Positions 23,769 to 42,321 of a stretch of 64,000 nucleotides of DNA are shown piece after piece (the first letter of the stretch is position 1; each line of letters opens with the position of its first letter). The notes under the pieces were generated by a model, which saw only the letters and a program-made list of their open reading frames with translations, was not told the DNA's origin and made no database searches. This DNA is from Ahaetulla prasina. Its lineage: Eukaryota; Chordata; Lepidosauria; Squamata; Colubridae. The position numbers and the translations under genes were made by a program. The stretch is from assembly GCF_028640845.1 (NCBI RefSeq), contig NC_080544.1:58666711-58730710 (forward strand), given 5' to 3'.

Positions 23769-23865
23769 GATGGTGATCGCTGTTCCGTGTCTACTTCAAG
23801 CCGCACCGTACTCCCTCTATTTTTGGCTTGGTGAAGATCTTCTTCTCCACTTGGTCGAGGCGCGC
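23769..23865 (-). pseudogene. Ty3/gypsy protease active-site region, frameshifted
   Basis: The minus-strand frame leading from gag reaches a STVRLEVDTE stretch and then leaves frame. The protease body resumes in another frame at about 23768. The shift falls at or next to the expected Asp-Thr/Ser-Gly active-site motif. Confidence 0.6.
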
Positions 23866-24732
23866 CTATGACCACCGTTGTTTGGTTGGAATCCGCGCCT
23901 TTTTGTTTGAGCCAATCGCGGTCGCCTTGCCGATTCCGCGCTCTGATTGGCCGATTTGAATTTTCGGCGGAAGGTTGGGCGCTCGACAAACTTGAGCTAG
24001 GTGCCCTTTCTTCCCACACCGACATGTCGCGTCCTTAAACTTGCAGCGTTGGCGCTGGTGTTGACCCCGCAGCTTCCGCATTCGTCTCGGTCCCCTTTGT
24101 CGCGTTTCTCGGTGCGGCAGACCCTTCCTCATCTTCACCGTCGGATTCGGTCTGAACCTCCTCCTGGTGCACGGAGTTGCCTTCGCTCGCCTTTTGTGGG
24201 ACCGGCTTCTGCAGTGTCTCTGCCGCTTGGGAGGACATTTCATGTGCTCTGGCTTCGTCCAGGCGTTGGCCAGCGTTAGGTTGCTCTTTGCTAGCAGCCG
24301 TCGCCGCAAACGGATGTCTTTGACCCCTCGGATGAGTTGCTCGAGGAGCACCTCGTCTAGGTCACGGTATCCGCAGTCCTTGGGCGCTTTTCTTAGGGCG
24401 GCCATGTAGTCACCGATGGATTCGCCCTCCATCTGTCTTCGCTCTCCGAATTCAAACCGCCGCACGTATTTGGACGGCGTTGGTGCGAAGTGGTTTTTTA
24501 GTAAAGTCTGTAAGGTTGGCCACGACACCGACTGCAACGGCGTTGGCTCTGCCAGGGCTTCCGCGATATCAATGACCTCCGGACCACAGTGGCTTAGGAA
24601 ATAAGCCCTTTTTCGGTTATCTGGAACTCCGTGCAGTTCGTTGGCTTCTAGGAAGCTTTCGAAACGGGTCATATACGTCCCCCATTTCTCTTTAGCCGGG
24701 TCAAACGGTGCGGGCGGAGTGTAACTGGCCAT
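23866..24732 (-). pseudogene. Ty3/gypsy gag, frame-broken
   Basis: Gag forms the particle that packages the element RNA. The frame starts at ATG 24732, and residues 1 to ~158 look like an intact capsid region (WGTYMTRFESFLEANELHGV; RRQMEGESIGDYMAALRK). From about 24256 the frame changes character to a Lys/Arg/Pro string while a neighbouring frame carries an acidic Glu-rich stretch (24035-24238), indicating single-base losses. It returns to a zinc-knuckle segment near 24030, CRCGKKGHLAQVC. That motif has one residue between the first two Cys instead of the usual two. At least three single-base changes are needed to explain the pattern. Confidence 0.82.
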
Positions 24733-24811
24733 CTCCGCTTTTCTGCCCTGGGTTTGCTGGGTTCGGGTCTATCGTGCTTCAGCTCGGTTCTGGTTCTCCT
24801 CAGCCTCGAGA

Positions 24812-24829
24812 TCCCACCTTCGTCGCCAA
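24812..24829 (-). promoter_or_regulatory. Primer-binding site, tRNA-Ser-like
   Basis: Immediately inside the 5' LTR the minus strand reads TGGCGACGAAGGTGGGAT after one T. That is the complement of a tRNA 3' end finishing in CCA. The acceptor-stem sequence best resembles a serine tRNA of the GCT type, but this match is from memory of tRNA ends and is not certain. Confidence 0.6.
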
Positions 24830-25019
24830 TGTTAAGTTCTGGAAGTAACGAGGCTGGAGACCAGGGTAGTGACAACAGCTCTTTAATATAGGGTGAACCC
24901 AGCAACAGGCTGGGGGAAAAACCTCTCCTTTTATACAGTTCTACTGGAGGCTTCGTCCAATCAGCAACGTGCTGATTTCCCGCTCAAATATTTAAAGGTA
25001 CAAACATGAATACATAACA
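24830..25019 (-). repeat. 5' LTR of the Ty3/gypsy element
   Basis: 190 bp, identical to the 3' LTR at 20432-20621 over its full length as far as I can read. It drives transcription on the minus strand. Confidence 0.95.
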
Positions 25020-25024
25020 CTTAT

Positions 25025-26107
25025 GCTGTATCGTTCACTTTCCTTCAAATAAATATTACAAATAATAAGTCTGAGAAACCTATTTTTAGACTGTCTGTTT
25101 CCAGTCCTGATTGCTAGGAGAAAAATCCGAGAATTTGCTGTTTTCACCATCCAACAAGTTGGCCTCCTCTGAAGCTCTTAACCAATTTAAATACATTTGC
25201 TTTACTTCTCCAAGTAGTGATTTCCAAGCGCTTTTCAAATCATTTCTAAAATAAAATGAAGCTCATCCACAAAAACCAAAGCAGCTACCCCATTTACAAA
25301 CCTTGAGCCTGCTTTCTATCTAAAGTGCAAGTAAACAAACGTTAGCAACTGTACAGTTTTGAAGGGTCATTATAATTGGCTACCAGAATGTTCCTTTTTG
25401 AGAGGCCCTAACTATTCTCCCTTTTACAGTGTGAAATTGTCTGTTGAAGAGCAATAGGCCTGAAAATAGCTCTATTGTGTGCTAGCACCTTCTGGGGAGC
25501 AAAGACCAAGAAAAAGACAATAAAGTGGCCCAGAGATTACATAAAGAAAGATGCTGCACCATCATTATCTGTCTGTATGCTTGCCTTCTCTGCCATTTGG
25601 ATAGCAGCTTCCTCTAAAGATAGGATAAACTAAGATAAAGCAGACGGGAATATTAATGTTTCAAATAAGGACAATAGGGGAGAGTACAAGTGGTACAGGA
25701 ATTACCAGCCTGGTTTATTATTTGCACTAAATCATTGCTTAATCACAATTTATTAAGTAAATCATAACGTCTGGGTTCACACAAAATGCTGAGCCATAAC
25801 CAAAATAAACCCTATCATCATGGCTTAATGGGGATCCAAATCCATCTAAGCCATTATTTCTCAAGACTCTTAGTCCAGGGGATAAAGGCTAACAAACTCT
25901 GATGAAAAAAATCAACACCCAGCTTAGTAACCAATCAACATCAGTGGCCCTGATATCAGATATGGTGCATTGAGGATTATCCCATTTACCAATTAAATGG
26001 ATTAAAGCTGTTAGTTACAGAACAGAACCACAAGGCTTAAATGAAAGAAATATAAAGCTAAATCTTAATTGGAAGAAATTTTAATCAAATGTGATAAAGA
26101 AAGGATA
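25025..26107. other. Intergenic DNA, no feature seen
   Basis: AT-rich sequence following the retrotransposon's 3' target duplication copy. No gene or repeat could be supported. Confidence 0.35.
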
Positions 26108-26115
26108 GTCTAAAC

Positions 26116-26393
26116 AAACCTTGGCATTTTACAGCCACAAGGCCACATCTGGCCCTTGGGCTGTCCCTGCCGGTCTGTGTGAGGTCAATCAGAAATTAGA
26201 AATCAAGTGTAAATAACTATCCACCATGCATGCAGTACAATTGCATTGCTTTTATTTTGAAAGGGACTTTTTTTCAATTTACATATGTGTGTGTGCGCAT
26301 GCTTATGCATCTTCACAAGCCTATTTGCCTGGTCCGTAACAACAGTCTCAGTTTCTCATCTGACCCCTTGGGGAAATTAATTGCCCACTCTTG
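26116..26393. mobile_element. hAT-like nonautonomous element, ~278 bp
   Basis: The flanking 8-mers 'gtctaaac' (26108-26115) and 'gtctgaac' (26394-26401) match at 7 of 8 positions. The termini 'aaaccttggcatt' and 'ttgcccactcttg' are imperfect inverted repeats. The internal 'aggccacatctggccc' phrase is shared with 2913-3095. There is no coding capacity. Confidence 0.55.
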
Positions 26394-26401
26394 GTCTGAA
26401 C

Positions 26402-27597
26402 TGCTTTGATAACTTGAATCACTAAATGAGGTATAAATATTGAACTAAATGGAGCAAAAGATTGGATTCAAAAGTGGCCTGACTAAAGTAAGAATGTGAT
26501 GTATAATCAAAGAAACACGAATCATCGTATCAAAATATTATAGTAGAGAGGATATTTTTCTCAGACCAGAGGTTTAGTCACCTCTATGGCTTCATACACA
26601 ATGCTATGGCATGGCTTCTTAAATAAATATAATAGATACTTTTCCTCAAAGTCAAAACAATACAAACTGCCTTAGGGCTTAATGTAACACATAGGTATGT
26701 ATCTATTACTGCCTTATTTGGGCTAATTACTTCTCCCCAATAGCCCATGCCTCTAAAAGTGAATGGATAAAAGATAGACTTGTTTGAATTGACTCTGACT
26801 TCTGATAGTTATATGCCCATTTTTTTTAGCAATAATAAAGTAATTTCCGTTATCTTTTTCAGGATGTGTTTCAGCTTTCCTGTCCTACAACCCTGATATT
26901 TCCTGGCAATCTCCTACCCAGCTATTAAACAACTAAGCCTGCATAGCTTTTAAGAATCTGCTACATTTGGCGAGATGCTGCCTTCATGAGGCAAACATGG
27001 ATATTATGCTGGGTTCACTAGCATAATATGAAAAAAGGATGCTGATTTGATCAATATTAGTAGGAGAAAAAGAGGGAGATCCTACTAATACATATATAGG
27101 ATGGGAAGTGGGTAAAGAACTGAGCTCTGGAAGCAAAGAATGCAATCACTCTGTTACTATGACAAAATAACTTTCAAACTAAAAACACTTAGTACAATTG
27201 ATTAAGACACATACATTAAAAAAAATATTACGGCAATGCATATATGAGCCCTATTCCCCCTACAGCTGACTACCTATCAGGGTGTTAGATGTTCTGTATT
27301 TTTGTTTCTTTTATACTCCTGGTTTTTGTGTTTTTGAGGAATTACTTTAATTGCTTCCTTTTGTCATCTCTCCTTCTTAGATACTTCATCTTACCCATTC
27401 CTCAAACTTTGCAGCTTCTGTTTCACTTTAATTGATTTCTAGTTATTGTCCCATTCCTATTATTCACCAATCTCCTTCTATGCACATTTAGGAAACTGTA
27501 GTAAGAAAAACACACGCAGGGCCTCTCAAGTTAACTTCCAGACATATTCATTTAGAATTGACCTCAAGTAACACTGAAGCAGTAGGCATGAGTTTAA
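26402..27597. other. Intergenic DNA, no feature seen
   Basis: No exon, RNA gene or repeat terminus could be supported in this AT-rich stretch. Confidence 0.35.
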
Positions 27598-27694
27598 ATG
27601 GACTCCAGAGGATGGTAGAGGACAGGAAGGCCTGGAGGAATGTTGTCCATGGGGTCGTGATGGGTTGGACACGACTTCACAACTAACAACAAAC
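27598..27694 (+). repeat. BovB-type LINE/SINE 3' end fragment
   Basis: The phrases 'gacaggaaggcctgg', 'catggggtcgtgatgggt' and 'ggacacgacttcacaact' followed by an AAC-rich end are the 3' terminus shared by BovB (RTE-clade) LINEs and their dependent SINEs. BovB is known to have moved horizontally between squamates and ruminants. Only the terminal ~100 bp are present. Confidence 0.65.
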
Positions 27695-28388
27695 ATGGCT
27701 AAGAAATATTTTGCCTGAGACCTGCCTGTCATCTGTCTTTTCATATGATATTTCAGGAAGTGCACATTTCAGCTTGTCCGAATTTGTAATTTTAATCTTC
27801 TGTGTGATATCTTGATAACTTAAAGGCAGCTGCAGCTGCATGTAGAAGAGGGCTTTCTTATCCAGGCCACATAATTGTAAATGGTAATTGTATGGCATAA
27901 AATAGTGCATTATATCTTTTGGTTGCCATCTATTGGTTGTCTAGAGTTTTATAGCTTTAATATAGATCAATAATCTGATCTAGCCAAAGAATTTCTTATC
28001 ACTTTTATTCTACACTGATAAAGCTTGGTTTAATAGCTTAAATTTCTACTAAAACATCGAAATGAGGAATCTTTGCAAATGTACTATAGAATTTTAAATT
28101 TTTGTCTACAAAGTGGGGTTTTGAAATGAAAAACCCAGTCTACTTTGTAAATAAACCTAATGGTTAACCATCTAATAGATTCCCCCTTTTTCCACCAAAA
28201 CCTAAAAAACAAACAAACAATTGTCCGTTTTATTATATACCAATAATGCAGCTCTATTATTGCAAAACCCATCAGGGTTAAGATGCACACTTGTTGCAAT
28301 ATAGCCATATGGACCCCTTTGAGAGATTGCCTACGTGCTAGATTAGCGTGGGAATCCCCAGCTAATTGAATCACATAGACAAAAACTT

Positions 28389-28413
28389 GTTTGATGTGAA
28401 AGTCACATCAAAC
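28389..28413. repeat. Short hairpin 'gtttgatgtga'/'tcacatcaaac'
   Basis: Two 11-base arms that are exact reverse complements flank a three-base centre. The arm's 'gtttgatgtg' recurs at about 28613 and 28651 in a tandem pair. Confidence 0.6.
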
Positions 28414-28559
28414 CAGCAGGATATTTACCTCTATAGTGTGAAAATGCATCAACAGTTTTACATCCTTCTTCCTTTCCCTGATAAGATCCTTCTCACAAAG
28501 ATCTAAGAAGTCCCTTTTACACACAGTTATGTGAAGATCAATTAGTATGTAAGGTTAGG

Positions 28560-28800
28560 ATGCCACAGGATGTATTGCTATGTTTTGCTACATGATCGAT
28601 ATACAAGATTCTGTTTGATGTGTATGCCTTCTGATAGATCCCGTTTGATGTGTATGCCTTCTGATGTTATTGTCTTTTATGCAAATGCTTTCCTGTAAGA
28701 ATCCTAATAAAAGGCGAGGCTTAGATTCTGTTCGAAGCTCTCATCCCAAAGGAAAACTGTGTGTTTAACTCATTTGCTTCATGAGAGACCACTGCACACA
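28560..28800 (+). repeat. Candidate solo LTR-like segment with a tandem pair
   Basis: Two copies of 'gtttgatgtgtatgccttct' lie about 40 bp apart. They are followed by 'taataaaaggcgaggctt' (a combined TATA/poly(A)-like signal) and a pyrimidine-rich segment near 28740. This is the kind of order seen in an LTR. I found no second copy and no clear target duplication, so this is a weak call. Confidence 0.25.
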
Positions 28801-30157
28801 CTGATATCTAGCCAAATTCTGAAGGGAGGACAAATTATTGGGTTTTCTTCATAATAGAATGAAGACCCAGCAAGAAGACCAGTTCATAATTCCTCTCTGA
28901 TCAAGAAGAGACTTGAGATTGCCCACAATTGCTCATACAGTTGTTTCTCATGAGGAGACTGCAAGACGGCTGTCACTGGCAGGTTTAGAGCCATCTTTTT
29001 GCTCAAACTATGGTTGGCACACTCAACCATACTTCCTTCCACTTCACATACTTTACTTCACATACTTTATTTTCTAATCACTTTTGGAACTTGTTTGTTA
29101 ACTGCTTTTCAAGTATTATGAACCTTTGGCTCAATAGGTTTTACAGCACCAGATGAGTTACCTTCAAACCTTAAATACAAATTTAAGGAGTTTTTTTTCT
29201 GGAGTGAAACAGCAGAAGGGTGACTAAACCTTTGATTTTATAAAATATTGATTTTTTTTCAAATAAGATTTTGGAATTAATAATAATTCTTTCTATGAGA
29301 AAATACTGTTTTGAATTCTTTAAAAAAACACATGTAATTGGAGGGACTTTGAAGTTTGGACACTAGAGGGAACCAAAAGGAACTAAATATTTTAATAAAG
29401 AACACTTAAATTTGACTTAATACAAAATATTTTAATATTGGGCACATTGAGATATTTTTGAACAATGGACCTAGAAGTTAATTTTAAGAATGTCTGCCAT
29501 GATAGATGGACTGTTTTAATTATGTTATGGAAAAGGAACAAGAAAAACTGACACTGATGGAAAGTCTTCGAAGAATTTTGTAAGAAGTTAAAACTAGTTT
29601 TAAGACATTTTTAAAAGATTAAAGATCCAGATTGCTAAAAGTAAAAAAGAATGATTTAAGATTATAAAGTTGGTTTATTTGATCAAAACTGAAATTATGT
29701 TATCACTGGTAAATTCTTCAGGGAGTTTGCTGTCAAGACTGAAATGATGAGATTTTAAAGATTTGCTTATAGATAAGAGATGGGATGTGAGAGAAAATGA
29801 TCATTTCTTGTAGTTTGAGAAGGCGATAGGTTACTAAAATTGTTTATACTTGTAGTGATGAAGGGAGGGAGTCATTTCTTTATATATTTCTTTTATTATA
29901 TTCCTATTTTTATCTATTTTCTATTTTCTTTTCTGCATCATTGTTATTATAATTTTAAATTTGCATTCATTTTTGTTGTTGTAATTTTTAATAAAAGTAC
30001 TAGTTTTTAAAGAGGCAGCCAAAATGATAAGCTTATATATATTGGATACAGAATAGCAAATTAGTTCTGCCTTCTTACCTAAACATTTTTTCTTAAGCAG
30101 CTTTGCCCGTGTGGAAAGCCGAGAGCTACCTGAATTATATACTGCAATGATACCCAT
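28801..30157. other. Intergenic DNA, no feature seen
   Basis: Very AT-rich. No supported feature apart from a trivial 14 bp tandem duplication near 29043-29070. Confidence 0.35.
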
Positions 30158-30159
30158 TA

Positions 30160-30556
30160 CAGGTAGTACTCAACTTAAAATAATTTATTTATTATTTAAA
30201 TTTATATACCGCCCTTTTCCGAAGACTCAAAATTGAACCCAAAATTTATGTTGTTAAACAAGACAGTTATTAAGTGAGGTTTTCCCCATTTTACAATTCT
30301 TCTTGCCATAGTTGTTAAATGAATCAGGCTTTCCCGTTGACTTTTCTTGTCAGGTTACAAAAAGTGATCGCATCACCCTGGGACATTGCAACCATCATAC
30401 ATATAAGCCAGTTGTCAAGTGTCCAAATTTTTATTTTGTGATGTGAGGATGCTGCAATGGTTGTAAGTGTGAAAAATGGTCATAAGTCACTTTTTTCAGT
30501 GCTATTGTAACTTTGAATGGTCACTAAACAAATGGTTGTAAGTCGAGGACTACCTG
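30160..30556 (+). mobile_element. TA-flanked palindromic MITE with a nested insertion
   Basis: It begins 'caggtagtactcaactta' after TA (30158-30159), ends 'tcgaggactacctg' and is followed by TA. It is a family member of 13931-14305. Near its left end about 50 bp are foreign to the family (30178-30229). Confidence 0.75.
30178..30229 (-). repeat. LINE 3' tail inserted inside the MITE
   Basis: 'ttatttattatttaaattta' followed by 'taccgcccttttccgaagac' is the reversed 3' end of a common reptile LINE family. It interrupts the MITE, so it arrived later. Confidence 0.6.
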
Positions 30557-32329
30557 TATTTAGAAGTTTTTTCACCATGGTCTGCTGTCTGCTACTGCTT
30601 TGGAAGGGAAATTCAGAAGAGTCCCTTATAATGACCAATTGTGTCCTTGTGGATCAAATGCAATCTCTAAGTCATGTTTTATTGTAGAGCTTCTTCTACA
30701 GAGATATTAGGAACAGGTATATTTCACCTCATGAATGAAGACAAATATATGTGTCCCAGGATAAAGTTGCAGGATTCAATCTGGGTTGGTCACGGGGATC
30801 CCCTGCAAGGATTGTCCCTGCAACTATGTAGGACAAAGGTGGAGGAAGTTAACCACCAGATGACAAGAACCCAAGAGAGGGGTCAGGTGAGGAGATGCAA
30901 ATTCATTGGTAGCCTCATATTGCAATGAACATATATTCAATTTTGCAGCTACTAAGATTGTTGGCCAATCAGGGACAAAAATAGCCAGGGAAATGATTGA
31001 AGCCTGAGAAATGGGCCCCTTTTCAGTCAACAGGATTTACCAATAGCTTATCAACTATTTAGGAGCTGAAGGCTTAGTAGCACAAGCAAACCTCAGCCAA
31101 CAACTTAGTAGCTAGTCATCAACATCCCAATCAACAATTAAAAAGCTACACACAACCAGGCACCACATAAATATTATACATATAATAGGTCAAAACAACA
31201 CATTTTGTTAGAGAGAAGTTCCTTGAGGATGGGCTCTAGCATGAGTCTGAAAGCTCGGAAGACTAAACCTCTGGTCCCAGTGTCCGGAGTACAACGTTAC
31301 ACTTCTGGCAGTGGCCAAATTCTGCCTTTAAAGATCAGAAGCCAAAACTTGATGCAACAGAACTATTCTGCTCCTGGATAAAAATATACCAATTGTTTCT
31401 TGCCTTTTCCTTTCCTTTTAGTCAGTTAATAACAAAAAAAATCCACACATATTTTTCCCTTTTCTTTTTTTCCTGTATTTGACCCATGACCTTAAATTGA
31501 ATACCTGAAACGAAATGCATGAAAAATAATGAGAAAATAAATACAATTTTTGGAAATAAATTTCACTTTTATCTAACGTTAACTTCTTTTAAAAAACAAT
31601 AACCAGAAAAGCCTTTAGCTTTTGCAACGTTATTTAGAGGCACGATTATTCAGACCCAAACTGCCTTATATTACTTTTGAACGGGGTGCTGGCATAAATC
31701 GCCCGGGAAATGAATGAAACGCTGAAAAGTGACGTTCCAGTTGGCGAAGTTATCAAACAGGTCCCTCTGTTCGCGTTTTTATTTGCAAGCCAATTCTCCT
31801 CCCCTTTGCGCATGACCGGTAGCGTTTGGCTCTTTTAGGGACGCTCCTCAAATGTTTGCTCCTCCGGTCTGCTACGTTGCCAAGTAAAGTAAGCGAGCTA
31901 CGGTTAATACGCTGGCATTTCGTCCCTATCAATTGGATTCCACATACGCCAAGCCAAAAAATGTGCTTCGTTTGCTAATGTTATCTTGATCTCCAGCAAA
32001 AAACAGGGGCATTTCTTCATAAAGTGGTTGAGTTGACTGATTATGTGCAAACAAGGGCTTTTCGATTCCTAGTGGCTATATGATCATCGATAAGATTTTT
32101 TCCATGATGTTCTGTTCCCTAACTTGATCTTCCAGCTCTTGATATCTGCCCTTTGGCTTATCACTGCAAATAAAAAGTAACAAGTATAATTAAGCGAAAC
32201 ACATACAGGGTTACAGCCAGCATTTTATTTTATTTTTTTGATAACCTCAGCTTCATGGCTAGGCTATAGTTCCCAATCTGCAAAGTATGAATGAGTGATC
32301 CAACAAGGAAACAGCGCCCAGTTCCCACG
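30557..32329. other. Region upstream of NT5C2, no gene seen
   Basis: AT-rich up to about 31650, then CpG-containing sequence from ~31680 to 31930, with a CRE-like GTGACGT near 31729. This could be distal promoter or enhancer sequence of NT5C2. No coding feature was found. Confidence 0.35.
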
Positions 32330-32459
32330 CGCACTGATCTTTAGCCCCGCGGGGTAAGCCCGGAGCCTTAACCGGCTTTGCGGCTCTGCAGTAGCATTGC
32401 ACGCTGTCTCTGGTCCCTTAATCGAGGGGCCGGGGGGCGGGTGGTGGTGGTGGGTGGAG

Positions 32460-32585
32460 GAATAAAGCGATGGAGGGGAGGGCTATTCTTGCGCATGCGC
32501 GGCTTTCGAGGTCCGGCGCTACAGCAGTCCTGCGGTTTCTTTTGGGCGAGGGCGAGAGCGAGTGGCGACGGGCGACCGCGGAGAG
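32460..32585 (+). other. NT5C2: Probable noncoding first exon of NT5C2
   Basis: A strong donor, GAGAG|GTGAGC, at 32585/32586 lies in the CpG island in the right orientation. Vertebrate NT5C2 has a noncoding first exon well upstream of its ATG exon, so this is the likely end of exon 1. The 5' boundary is a guess. Confidence 0.45.
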
Positions 32586-40017
<7,432 letters not shown>

Positions 40018-40329
40018 TAAGCTATTTCTACAGTTAGAAGCATTTCCTTAATATACTGAAAGAAAAGCTGAAATCCTAAGTACACATACATACAGCTCTA
40101 TTCGTTCACACAGCCTAATTTCAAGAAAGCAATTAGCATCCTTGAATGTTGCTAAAACTTGATTATGGGATGAAGGAGAGAAAACCAGTGAAATTGCATT
40201 CTGACAAGATGGAGATGCTAATAGTCAAGAAGAAGCTGGATTCAGGACTGAGATGAAGCTTTGTTTTTTATATGGTTACATTTCTCCAGAAAGAGCAGAT
40301 TTAAAGTTTGTGAATACTTGGACTTGGTG

Positions 40330-40800
40330 ATAGTTATCCACAATCCTGGTTAATTCTCATCTTGACTAGTGCAACACTCTTTATATAAGACTGTCTCTGA
40401 AAGTTGCAGTAACTAGGCTGCTGACAGGTGCAAGGTACAGAGATATGATGCCTGTACTAAAATATCTCACTGATTGCCAGTTGTCTACTGTCAGAGTTTA
40501 AGGCGATGATGTTAACACTTAAAGTCTTAAGCATCCTAGGGCCTATCTGGGGGAACACAGTCCTATTACAAATCTCTTGATTACTTGGATGAGCAGGATC
40601 TCCTATACTCAGGTTCTGATTTTTTTCTGGATTGCTTCCCATTTCCTTCTGCTTCCTTCTGTTTCTCCTAGGTGCCCTAGTGATGTTATTTGTGCTCTTG
40701 TGCAAATTCACCGTGCAGGAGTTTTGATTAAGCAAGCCTTTATTAAAGCAACTACTGTTGTGACTTTTGCAGATTGAAGTTCGAAGAAACGTAGCTAGAA
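40330..40800 (+). repeat. Degraded L2/CR1-like LINE ORF2 C-terminal remnant
   Basis: The plus-strand translations, with frameshifts, resemble the C-terminal end of L2/CR1-type reverse transcriptase proteins: 'cctgtactaaaatatctcac' reads PVLKYLT in the context of a 'l.wLp' motif, followed by a FK-like segment and 'ggcctatctgg'. It is old and broken. Confidence 0.4.
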
Positions 40801-41472
40801 TCTTAGGTGACAGTTTGCATAACTTTCCCTTTAGTTTTTTTTAACAAGGGAGGATAGATGCCATTGGTTTATTCTCTCCCCAAATGACAGATAACTGAAG
40901 TATGAAAAGCTTAAGATGAATTGAGACTATAATGTATGGTTCTGAAACATTATTAACAAACAGGGAGAAGATATAAGAAGACAGTTATGGTATATCATAA
41001 ATATACTTTGTTAGAATAGAAGGAAAAAAACCAGATTGAAACTACAACAGGTGATAATGAAGAAACAGTTCAATTTGTTTGTCATTCTTACACTATTTTG
41101 GCCTGTTCTGAATTTCAAAAATAGTGTAACCATCCTTGGATGAAGGAAAAATTAATTGGACTTAGTGGAGGCAATGGAAACTATTTTTTCAAGCTGTGCT
41201 TAGTCAATGCCACTAATGTCAAGGCAACCCTCATTGCTGTAGCACATTGCTAAACATTCCATAGATGTTTTACAAATATAGATAACAGGCAGCTTATACA
41301 AGGAAAAAAAACAGTTATCCAAAACCAGTAATTTCTTGTGCTGCATAAAATATTGAATAAGTACTAAATGAATGAGAAAAGCCTTAAGACAACATGCAAT
41401 GTTTAATTTTACAACTTAATTATAGTAACAATTGTAAACTGTCCAGAATTGTTGGGAGTTGGACAGCATGTA

Positions 41473-41841
41473 CAGAAAGTCCTCACCTACAACAGTTCAT
41501 TTAGTGATCGTTCAAAGTTACAATGGCAGCACTGAAAAAAGTGACTGATGACTGTTTTTCACAGTTACAATCTTTGCATGGTCATGTGATCAAAATATAG
41601 ATGTTTGGGCACTGGCTCATATTTATGATAGTTGTAGTTCCCGGGCCCTTTTGTGACTTTCTGACAAGCAAAGTCAATGGGGAACCAGTTTCACTTCATA
41701 GTTGGGTTATTAACTTAACAACTGTAGTGATTCACTTAGCAACTGTGACAAGATAGGTCGTAAAATGGGGCAAACCACACTTAACAAATATTACAACAGA
41801 AATTCTGGGCTCAATTGTGGTCATAAGTCAAGGACTACCTG
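41473..41841 (-). mobile_element. TA-type palindromic MITE, reverse orientation
   Basis: It starts 'cagaaagtcctcacctaca' and ends 'aagtcaaggactacctg'. The internal order is reversed relative to 13931-14305: the 'gttcaaagttacaa' block comes first. Same family, about 369 bp. Confidence 0.7.
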
Positions 41842-42164
41842 TGTACAGTATATTAAATAACATTAATTTTTCTTTTTATTCAAATAATTTTATTAGCAAT
41901 TACAAATTGAAAAGGAACTAATTAGATTACACAAATGTAAAAACAAAAAAGTGTGAAAAAGTAAATGGAATTCACCTTTCATCACAACATATATTAAACA
42001 ATTTTGATAACTTATTCTGAAAATATTAGAATGCTGATGCTAAGAGCCTTTAGTAGTTTGACCCCTGGAATCCACCTCTTTTCCTAGTGTCTTTTTCCTG
42101 TCTGGAGGAGAAAGACACTAGTGAAGCCAGCATTCTGAAAGGTTCTATTTGGATTTCTAATGGC

Positions 42165-42321
42165 GATCACATGATTGCAGGGCACGTGACAACCAATCGT
42201 AAATGTGAACAGGCCCAAAATGTGATCATGTGTCTGGAGAGAAGGTGATACGATGTTTTACCATAGCCATCAGGACTATGAATGCTTGTTAAACAACTGG
42301 TAATAAGTCAAGGACTACCTG
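42165..42321 (-). repeat. Partial MITE of the same or a related family
   Basis: Only the terminus 'aagtcaaggactacctg' is clear. The interior ('ggcgatcacatgattgcagg') shares short phrases with the full elements but is otherwise divergent. Confidence 0.45.

Larger units (their letters stand above)
20432..25019 (-). mobile_element. Full-length Ty3/gypsy LTR retrotransposon, 4588 bp
   Basis: It is bounded by two 190 bp direct LTRs that I find identical base for base, and by the 5 bp target duplication 'cttat' (20427-20431 and 25020-25024). On the minus strand the order is 5' LTR, primer-binding site, gag, protease, reverse transcriptase, RNase H, integrase, polypurine tract, 3' LTR. That pol order (RT-RH before IN) defines the Ty3/gypsy superfamily. 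There is no envelope-like frame. Identical LTRs imply very recent insertion, but gag and pol are interrupted by several single-base frameshifts. The copy as given cannot encode its own proteins. It lies between the divergently transcribed INA and NT5C2. Confidence 0.95.

Noticed and set aside
28084..28374. 96-codon minus-strand frame
   Set aside because: I recognise no family, it has no splice or promoter context, and its length is ordinary for chance in this composition.
16615..32330. Searched for a retrogene between INA and NT5C2 like the primate RPEL1
   Set aside because: No epimerase-like frame or processed copy with a poly(A) tail was seen. The only coding-like sequence there is the retrotransposon.
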